From: Victivallales bacterium | Lineage (GTDB): Bacteria > Verrucomicrobiota > Lentisphaeria > Victivallales > UBA1829 | Length of the DNA stretch: 64,000 nucleotides | Direction of reading: 5' to 3' | NCBI GenBank assembly: GCA_016285345.1 | Contig: JAEEQN010000012.1 | Location: 1-64,000, forward strand | Part shown: piece by piece, positions 58,139 to 64,000 of the stretch | Layout of the letters: each line of letters opens with the position of its first letter | Numbering within the stretch: the stretch's first letter is position 1 | Notes under the pieces: model-generated | Database searches by the model: none | What the model saw: only the letters and a program-made list of their open reading frames with translations | What the model was told of the DNA's origin: nothing | Program-made: the position numbers and the translations under genes

Positions 58139-59629
58139 ATGAGAAACATTTATCCATTCGGAAAAGCCCCGTTTGTCATTCTGATCATTGCAATCGTCTC
58201 CGGTATTGTGTTCCTCTGGATGAGATTGGGTGAAAAGAAGGACAGACCTGATCTCATCCTGGCCATCCAGGCCGAAATCCATGTCAAGCCTTACCAGAAG
58301 GCCATCGACCAGTTCAACAAGGAGAACAACTGCAACGTCGTTCTCCAGCGCGTCCAGAAGGAAGTCCTGATGAGCCGCCTCCAGTCCGCCATGCAGACCG
58401 GATGCGACGTCCCGGACATCGTCGAGATGCTGGAAGGCACCATCGGCTACTTCACGCGCGGCCCGCTTGAGAACGTCGGCTTCGTCGACCTCACGGAGCG
58501 CCTGAAGGAAGACGGCTTCATGGATTCCGCGAAGATGGTCCAGACGCGTTATGCCCTCTGGTCCAGCCGCGGACACATTTTCGCCCTTCCGCACGACGTG
58601 CACCCGTCCTGCCTCTGCTACCGCGTCGACCTGATCAAGGAACTCGGCATCGACGTGACGAAGCTGAAAACGTGGGACGACTTCGTGAAGAAAGGCCAGG
58701 AGATCACGGTCCCCGGGAAGCGCTATATGATCGACATGTCCGACAACAATATGGTCAGTCTGATCATTCTGCTCACCCAGCGCGGATTCGACCTCTTCGA
58801 CGCCGACGGCAAAGTCGCGTTCGACAAACCCGAGGTCGCGGAGCTGATCGCTTGGTTCGTCCGTCAGACGACTCCGAACACCAAGACCCGCATCGCGTTC
58901 CCTGCCGGCGACGGCCAGAACTTCTACCAGGCCATGAACGAAGGCCTCGACCTGTTCTTCTTCACTCCCGACTGGCGCACCGCCCAGTTCATGCTGGACA
59001 ATCCGCGCCAGAAAGGCAATCTGGCCCTGATGCCGATGCCCATCTGGGCGGACAAGGACGGCAACAAGCTGCCCGGCAGCTACATGACCGGTACCTGGGG
59101 CGGTTCCGGACTTGCCATCACCAAGCACTGCAAGAATCAGGAACTCGCCTGGAAGTTCGCGAAGTACCTCTACACGAAGACCGAGGACCTCGGCGAGCGC
59201 TTCCTCCTCACGAACATCCTTCCCCCGATCAAGGCGTCCTGGGAGCTTCCCGAGCTCAGGCAGAAGAGCGATTTCTACAAGCACATGTACCACGATCCGG
59301 CGACCGGCGATCTCGTGGACGAATTCGTCTCCATCGGCGAAATGTACGCTTCCCAGGCTGACGGCACCCCGCCGCACTACATCACGGCTTACACCAGACA
59401 GGCGGAAACGCAGCTCCTTGACGTCTACTACGATGCCCGCCAGTATTATGAGAGCAATCCGAATGCAAGCGATGCCGATCTGCTGGCGCGGATTACGCCG
59501 AGACTCAAAACGAACGCCGACAACGTCCGCAAGATGATCGATTTCAACGTCTTCCTCAGAGACTCCGGAAATAAGACAGTTGCTGCCGCCGAACCCGTCG
59601 AGCCCGCAACCGGAAGCAAGGAGCAATAA
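58139..59629 (+). CDS. ABC transporter sugar-binding protein, membrane-anchored
   Basis: A 496-residue extracellular solute-binding protein of family 1. An N-terminal helix (about 11-29) has no lipobox Cys, so it is probably an uncleaved anchor instead of a lipid. The two-lobed fold is suggested by LILAIQAEIHVKPYQKAIDQFNKEN, DVPDIVEML, a CYRVDLIKELGIDVTKLKTWDDF segment and TWGGSGLAITKHCKNQELAWKFAKYL. Residues after 430 form an added helical tail. It should capture oligosaccharides for the two permeases that follow. Confidence 0.9.
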   Translation: MRNIYPFGKAPFVILIIAIVSGIVFLWMRLGEKKDRPDLILAIQAEIHVKPYQKAIDQFNKENNCNVVLQRVQKEVLMSRLQSAMQTGCDVPDIVEMLEGTIGYFTRGPLENVGFVDLTERLKEDGFMDSAKMVQTRYALWSSRGHIFALPHDVHPSCLCYRVDLIKELGIDVTKLKTWDDFVKKGQEITVPGKRYMIDMSDNNMVSLIILLTQRGFDLFDADGKVAFDKPEVAELIAWFVRQTTPNTKTRIAFPAGDGQNFYQAMNEGLDLFFFTPDWRTAQFMLDNPRQKGNLALMPMPIWADKDGNKLPGSYMTGTWGGSGLAITKHCKNQELAWKFAKYLYTKTEDLGERFLLTNILPPIKASWELPELRQKSDFYKHMYHDPATGDLVDEFVSIGEMYASQADGTPPHYITAYTRQAETQLLDVYYDARQYYESNPNASDADLLARITPRLKTNADNVRKMIDFNVFLRDSGNKTVAAAEPVEPATGSKEQ

Positions 59630-59634
59630 CAGAA

Positions 59635-60549
59635 ATGTCTGCCAATATTCAAAAAAAGAAAGGCGGTCCCGACCGCCATCCCGTGGCGCCATGGATGTTC
59701 CTTGCGCCGTACCTTCTTTATGCGGCGGTGTTCTTCGTGTATCCGCTGCTCTACGCCGGCTGGCTGGCGTTCCACCAGACCGACGGCCCGCACACCGCGG
59801 TCTTCGTCGGACTTGACAACTTCAAGTTTATCTTTACCGACAGCATGTTCTGGAAAGCGATGAGCAACACCACTATCTATGCCATCGCGTCCATCTGTAT
59901 CCAGCTGCCGATCTCCCTCGGACTCGCCATGCTGCTGAACAACAGCAACAGCCGCATGAAAGGCGCGTTCCGTCTGATGATCTTCAGTCCGAACCTCGTC
60001 GGCCAGATCTTCGTCGGCGTGATGTTCGCCGTGATCTTCACCCCGCACTACGGCCTCTTCAACAAAGGCCTCGACGCCCTCGTCGGCTGGGGTCTTGAAA
60101 AGCAGTGGCTCGCCGATCCGAACCTGCTCCTCCCCGCCCTGATCATCATCTCCCTGTGGATGTACGTGGGCTACAACATGATCTACTTCCTTGCCGGTTT
60201 GCAGTCGGTCGACAAGCAACTGATCGAGGCTGCGCAGATCGACGGCGCCAGCGCCTGGCAGACCTTCCTGCACATCACGCTGCCGCAGATCAAGCCGATC
60301 GCCATCTTTGTGGTCATCATGAGCACGATCGGGTCCTACCAGCTGTTCGAACTCCCGTTCGCCTTGATGAAGGGCGAGGGATTCGGCCCGAACAACGCCG
60401 CGATGACCGTCGTCGGTTACCTCTATGAGTGGGGCTTCAACAACGGCGACCTGGGCACGGCGGCCGCCATCGGATGGATCCTGGCAGCCATCATCTTCAC
60501 CATCAGTATCATTCAGCTTAAAGTCACGCACGCGTACGACGTGGATTGA
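59635..60549 (+). CDS. ABC sugar permease, MalF/UgpA type
   Basis: A 304-residue inner-membrane permease with six helices. The cytoplasmic EAA loop is EAAQIDGASAWQTFLHITLPQIKP, which docks the ATPase. The start is 5 bases after the stop of the binding-protein gene. The longer N-terminal part (HPVAPWMFLAPYLLYAAVFFVYPLL) is typical of the MalF/UgpA partner. No ATPase gene is found in the operon, so a shared MsmK-type ATPase encoded elsewhere is expected. Confidence 0.92.
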   Translation: MSANIQKKKGGPDRHPVAPWMFLAPYLLYAAVFFVYPLLYAGWLAFHQTDGPHTAVFVGLDNFKFIFTDSMFWKAMSNTTIYAIASICIQLPISLGLAMLLNNSNSRMKGAFRLMIFSPNLVGQIFVGVMFAVIFTPHYGLFNKGLDALVGWGLEKQWLADPNLLLPALIIISLWMYVGYNMIYFLAGLQSVDKQLIEAAQIDGASAWQTFLHITLPQIKPIAIFVVIMSTIGSYQLFELPFALMKGEGFGPNNAAMTVVGYLYEWGFNNGDLGTAAAIGWILAAIIFTISIIQLKVTHAYDVD

Positions 60550-60569
60550 CGGAATAGGAGACAGATACA

Positions 60570-61502
60570 ATGCATTTAGTCCATTGGGTATTGATTGTCG
60601 CGGCCATCGTCTACGTCGCCCTGCGCATGATTCCGGGCAAGGGCTGGAAGATCGCCCCCGCCTACCTCCGCGTCGTCCTGCTCTGCATCGCCGCTTTCCT
60701 CACGCTCACGCCGTTCGCGTGGCTGATCTGCAGCGCGTTCAAAGACAAGACGATCATGATGCAGTACACGTTCCTGCCGCCGGTATCTCACTGGTTCGAC
60801 GGGTCGCTGAACCTGGACAACTTCCGGCGTCTGCTTACGGAAGAGTACCACTCCCCGCAGGGATCGGTCTATTTCTGGCAGTACATCGTGAACTCGGTCT
60901 TCCTGTCCTGCACCATCACGTCCATCAACATCTTCTTCTCGTCGATGGCCGGATACGCGCTCGCGAAGTACAAGTTCAAAGGCAGAAACGCGATCCTCTT
61001 CGTCATGCTTGGGTCCATGATGTTCCCGAGCATGCTCTTCCTGGCGCCTCTCTTCGAGATGGTCTACAAATTCGGGTGGATGGATACCTACTACGCCCTG
61101 ATCATTCCCGGCGCCATCACCGTGTTCGGCATCTTCCTGTTCCGTCAGGCCATGGTCGGCGTTCCGACCAGTCTGCTGGAATCCGCCCGCGTCGACGGCG
61201 CCAGCGAGTTCCGCATTTACTGGGAGATCACGCTTCCTCTCGTGCGCCCCGTGACGGCCGCCTACTGCCTCATCACGTTCCTCGGCACCTGGAATGCCTT
61301 CCTCCAGCCGCAGATCTTCGTGCAGACGCAGTCCAAGCTGCCGCTGCCGGTCGTGCTGAACCAGTACATCGGCCTGTACGTGCAGGAATACGGCATCTTC
61401 CTCGCCGGTACGCTGCTCGCCATCATCCCGCCCGCGATTCTCTTCTTCGTTTTGCAGAAGGAATTCGTGGCCGGTCTGACCAGCGGCGCGACGAAGGGCT
61501 GA
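60570..61502 (+). CDS. ABC sugar permease, MalG/UgpE type
   Basis: A 310-residue permease and partner of the preceding gene. It has six helices, an N-terminal extra helix (about 3-22) and the EAA loop ESARVDGASEFRIYWEITLPLVRP. The C-terminal region (AGTLLAIIPPAILFFVLQKEFVAGLTSGATKG) is the family signature. GGAGA precedes the ATG. It is the last gene of the operon, followed by a strong terminator. Confidence 0.93.
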   Translation: MHLVHWVLIVAAIVYVALRMIPGKGWKIAPAYLRVVLLCIAAFLTLTPFAWLICSAFKDKTIMMQYTFLPPVSHWFDGSLNLDNFRRLLTEEYHSPQGSVYFWQYIVNSVFLSCTITSINIFFSSMAGYALAKYKFKGRNAILFVMLGSMMFPSMLFLAPLFEMVYKFGWMDTYYALIIPGAITVFGIFLFRQAMVGVPTSLLESARVDGASEFRIYWEITLPLVRPVTAAYCLITFLGTWNAFLQPQIFVQTQSKLPLPVVLNQYIGLYVQEYGIFLAGTLLAIIPPAILFFVLQKEFVAGLTSGATKG

Positions 61503-61528
61503 TCCCCTCACACGCCTAAGCGCAATTC

Positions 61529-61559
61529 GGACGCACCGGGTTTCCGGTGCGTCCTTTTT
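61529..61559 (+). terminator. Terminator of the sugar operon
   Basis: GGACGCACCGG pairs with CCGGTGCGTCC around a short G-TTT loop, followed by TTTTT. Confidence 0.9.
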
Positions 61560-61810
61560 CATGGACTGAATCGAGCTCGGATCACTTCGTCGGCGTTTTT
61601 GCCGCCCATGCCGGGAGTTTCGGCGCAGAGCGTTCGAATGCGGTCCGTGGTTCGTCCGTTCAGGAGCTGGACACCCCTTCCAATAATCGGGAAAAGCCGC
61701 GAAACGAGTTCAAAAGGGGGCTTCGCAAAGTGACTGCCGCCTCAAAACCTTTCACAGATTCGCAAATGCGTTTTTGAGGCGGAGACGAGGGGAATGAAGA
61801 GAGAAATTGA
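61560..61810. other. Gene-free stretch with an inverted repeat
   Basis: No convincing gene is seen. At 61737-61747 and 61772-61782, CCGCCTCAAAA and TTTTGAGGCGG form a perfect 11-bp inverted repeat around a 24-base loop that itself holds CGCA-AA-TGCG. It lies between convergent transcription units and may end the minus-strand transcript of the ankyrin gene, although no T tract follows. Confidence 0.5.
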
Positions 61811-63466
61811 TTACTTTTTGTAATCCTTGTAGGTCTTGCCGTTGGCGTCTTCAGCCTTCGGGTCGGCTCCGGCCTTCAGCAGAGCGTCCATGACCGCCGT
61901 ATTCCCGGCCTCGGCGGCGTACATGAGCGCGGTCTTGTTCCTTGTGCCTTTGGTGTTTGCGCTGGCACCGATCTTGATCAGCGCCTGAATGACGGCTGGC
62001 GTCGTCTTCGCTTTGGACGCGGCGTAAAGCATGGGCGTGAGTTTGGATGTCGGATGCTTTTCCTTCAGGTCGAGCGGAGTCGAGGCATTTTTGCACAGAG
62101 CAATAAACTTGTCAAGGTTCCTGTCGATCAGGTTGAAAATGAGCGGGACCTGGTTGTTGACCTTGATCTGGTTCGGATTGCCGCCGAGCTTGAGGACCGC
62201 CTCGAAGGCGTGCTCGCGTTCGAGGCTGACCGAAGCGATCATCGCCTGCGCGAGCAATGGCGCGGTCTTGACCTTGCGTGCCGTGGCTTCCTTGAAAAAG
62301 CGTTCGATCTCGTCGGGGCGGTCCTGTTTCGCCGCGTCCTCGATCGTTTCGCAGACGGGGAGTTTCGCCCCGGCTTCCTTCAGCATGGCGGCAATCTCGC
62401 TCTGTTTCCCGATCTGTGCGTAGACCAGCGGATTGCAGGTGGTTTCGTCGGCCTTGTTCACGTCCGCACCCGCGTCCAGCACCAGGCGCACGGCGGCGGC
62501 GCGTTCGAGCACGATCGCGCGGATCAGCGGCGTCTGCTTGAACTTGTTGTCGTCGTCGGGCAGGGGATCGTCGACGTCCTTCATCGCGCCGAGGTGTTTC
62601 AGAATCTCGGACGTGTTGTTGGTGAGGACCGCCTTGTCAAATGTGAGCGTCGGTTTCCCTGTGTACGGCGGTTTCTTCGCATTCTTCGCGGCCGCGGCGG
62701 CGTTCTTCGCGGCTTCGGCCTCGCGTTCGGCCTTGTACGCATTCAGGAGCAGGACCGCCTCGTCCTCCTTGTGCGTGCGCATGTATTCCGCGAGAACCGG
62801 CGACTTGAACTCAACCTTTTTGTAGGAGAGAACGAGCTTCAGGTCATCGATGCGGTCCTGTTCGCCCAGGATCTGCACGGGCGGCTTCCCCTCGAATCCC
62901 GGCAGATTGCAGTCCGCTCCGTAGTCGAGCAGGAGCTTGATGATCGCCCGTGCGTCGCGACGCTGCGAACCGGAAAGGACCGGAAGATGGCATGCGTAGG
63001 CGAGCGGAGTGCAGGACCCCTTGATCGTCTGCTTGTAGTCGATCTTCCGCGCGGCGCTCTTCTGGAATGTGCGGAACTGGTTGTCCGAGAGCTGGAAATC
63101 CACGATGCTGCCGTAGCGGATCAGCAGGTCGCAGTGTTCGAGCTTGGCCTCGGAGATCGCGTGGAAGATAAGCGGCGTTTCGTAGTAGTTGAGCCGCATG
63201 TCCAGAAAACGCGGCGTGTGAGCGTAGTTCTGCAGGACGCGTTCCAGCAGCGACGGCGTGCCGCGCCGGACCGCGGCGAGCAGTTCCCCGTAAGCGTCAT
63301 CCGCTGCATATGGCGTGAGCGGGATGTTTGTCCCGGTGGAGAGGCCGCCGAGGGATGCACCATTGATCGGCCTGCGGACCGCCTGGGCGTGCAGAGCGCA
63401 CGGCAGGACGGCGGACGCCGAGCCGATGAGGGCGGTGAGGAGGCAGAGATGGAAACGTCTGGTCAT
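61811..63466 (-). CDS. Exported ankyrin-repeat protein
   Basis: A 551-residue protein from the ATG at 63466 (GGGAG 9 bases upstream), which gives a signal peptide ending LHAQA at about residue 28. Ankyrin repeats run through the chain: TPLAYACHLPVLSG..., TPLIRAIVLERAAAVRLVLDAGADVN, NPLVYAQIGKQSEIAAMLKEAGA, LTPMLYAASKAKTTPAVIQALIKIGA and TALMYAAEAGNTAVMDALLKAGADP. An Ala/Lys-rich linker at about 230-255 divides two repeat blocks. It probably binds proteins in the periplasm or outside; no catalytic domain is seen. Confidence 0.88.
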   Translation of the reverse strand: MTRRFHLCLLTALIGSASAVLPCALHAQAVRRPINGASLGGLSTGTNIPLTPYAADDAYGELLAAVRRGTPSLLERVLQNYAHTPRFLDMRLNYYETPLIFHAISEAKLEHCDLLIRYGSIVDFQLSDNQFRTFQKSAARKIDYKQTIKGSCTPLAYACHLPVLSGSQRRDARAIIKLLLDYGADCNLPGFEGKPPVQILGEQDRIDDLKLVLSYKKVEFKSPVLAEYMRTHKEDEAVLLLNAYKAEREAEAAKNAAAAAKNAKKPPYTGKPTLTFDKAVLTNNTSEILKHLGAMKDVDDPLPDDDNKFKQTPLIRAIVLERAAAVRLVLDAGADVNKADETTCNPLVYAQIGKQSEIAAMLKEAGAKLPVCETIEDAAKQDRPDEIERFFKEATARKVKTAPLLAQAMIASVSLEREHAFEAVLKLGGNPNQIKVNNQVPLIFNLIDRNLDKFIALCKNASTPLDLKEKHPTSKLTPMLYAASKAKTTPAVIQALIKIGASANTKGTRNKTALMYAAEAGNTAVMDALLKAGADPKAEDANGKTYKDYKK

Positions 63467-63577
63467 AGCGGATTCTCCCGGATAGAACATTACAATAATA
63501 TGACGCGAAACCGTCGAAAAATCAAGCGGAAAGGGAAAACTTCGAACAAAAAACGTGTGCGGATTGCGGATAACGCT

Positions 63578-64000
63578 TCAGCCCGCGAGCTTTTCGAGGG
63601 AACGCGCGAGGGCGATCTGGGTGCGCGCGCGGTCGAGGTTGTGGCCGGGACGCGCCGTCTTGAAATACCGGTCGCCGTCGAGGTAGTCGGAGAGGAACCG
63701 AACGGCGAGCTCGAACGTGATGACGGCTCCGGCGACAGGCATGAGCTTGATCTCCTGTTCGGTGAGGTAGCCGTCGAATCCTGCCAGGAACCCTTCGGCG
63801 CAGGCGTCGTACATGTCGCGGCGTGCTTCCAATCCCTTGAGCTTGCCCGCGTCCTCGCGGGCCGGATTCGCCGCCACGCGCACGAGGTCGCCGAAATCGT
63901 ACAGCGCCAGCCCCGGCATCACGGTGTCGAGGTCCACCACGCAGATCGCCTCGCCCGTGGCGGAGTCGAGCATCACGTTGTTGATCTTCGTGTCGTTGTG
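63578..64000 (-). CDS. NahK-like N-acetylhexosamine kinase, 3' part
   Basis: The C-terminal 140 residues of a phosphotransferase of the APH/choline kinase fold, cut by the window edge. The catalytic loop HNDTKINNVMLD begins at the very edge. It is followed by the metal-binding VVDLDTVMPGLALYDFGDLVR. The DLDTVMPG-x-x-x-YDFGD form is typical of N-acetylhexosamine 1-kinases (NahK, once called mucin desulfatase), rather than antibiotic kinases. It would phosphorylate GlcNAc or GalNAc at C1 in glycan salvage. The rest of the enzyme lies beyond 64000. Confidence 0.8.
   Translation of the reverse strand, partial: HNDTKINNVMLDSATGEAICVVDLDTVMPGLALYDFGDLVRVAANPAREDAGKLKGLEARRDMYDACAEGFLAGFDGYLTEQEIKLMPVAGAVITFELAVRFLSDYLDGDRYFKTARPGHNLDRARTQIALARSLEKLAG

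Noticed and set aside
61547-61777. 76-codon frame after the sugar operon
   Set aside because: It starts inside the terminator, has no ribosome site and no recognisable domain, and crosses the inverted repeat region.
63578-64000. Aminoglycoside resistance kinase
   Set aside because: The fold is shared, but the DLDTVMPG...YDFGD pattern matches N-acetylhexosamine kinases, and the context is sugar metabolism.

Overview
The window comes from a GC-rich, Gram-negative bacterium of the PVC superphylum, most likely Lentisphaerota or a close Verrucomicrobiota relative. The main evidence is a block at 32.1-43.2 kb that matches the Akkermansia gene order Amuc_1102-1101-1100-1099-1098 (pilus-like proteins and secretin). 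Supporting evidence is a set of pseudopilins with FTLIE-type cleavage sites that lack the usual preceding glycine. The phylum call is inference from gene content; no rRNA is present.

Layout. 0-9 kb: end of a Gly-rich protein, then a type II secretion operon gspD-E-F-G-H-I-J-K. 9-14.4 kb (minus strand): an envelope polysaccharide/exosortase operon of two GT4 glycosyltransferases, a WecG/TagA transferase, an exosortase and an EpsI-like membrane protein. 14.6-17.3 kb: a receiver-PP2C-HATPase regulator, an Hpt protein and a GT2 glycosyltransferase. 17.3-26 kb (minus strand): apbE, a XerC/D recombinase, tRNA-Asp, tRNA-Ser, a xylulokinase-like kinase, a Pro/Thr-rich secreted protein, dnaX (with an A9 slippage site) and a PFK. 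26-32 kb: a lipoprotein, glmM, glmS, a NagD-like phosphatase and secG. 32-43 kb: the pilus-like block, ending in two tandem secretins instead of one. 43-48.4 kb: an accessory stretch with an AIDA/RTX protein, an AlgX-like protein, a decayed copy of the AIDA/RTX gene, a GCAA tetranucleotide repeat, a small membrane protein and a double-MarR regulator. 48.6-61.5 kb: a sugar-catabolic locus with a LacI regulator, GH2 and GH39 enzymes, a xylose-isomerase-like protein and an ABC importer without its ATPase. 61.8-64 kb (minus strand): a secreted ankyrin protein and the 3' part of a NahK-like sugar kinase.

How it fits together. The gsp operon lacks gspC/L/M. The 32-43 kb block has PilM/PilN/PilO-like inner-membrane parts and secretins but no ATPase, platform protein or pilin, so the two could complement each other. 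GlmM/GlmS supply amino-sugar precursors for the envelope. The 48.6-61.5 kb locus looks like uptake and intracellular breakdown of a plant-type oligosaccharide. Promoters recur as TTGxxx, 16-17 bp, TATATT or TATAGT, and many operons end in clear hairpin-plus-T terminators. The most unusual items are the A9 run in dnaX, the exosortase operon, the duplicated secretin, the GH39 enzyme with a histone-H1-like tail, the xylose-isomerase-like protein with an altered metal site, and a two-copy REP-like repeat.
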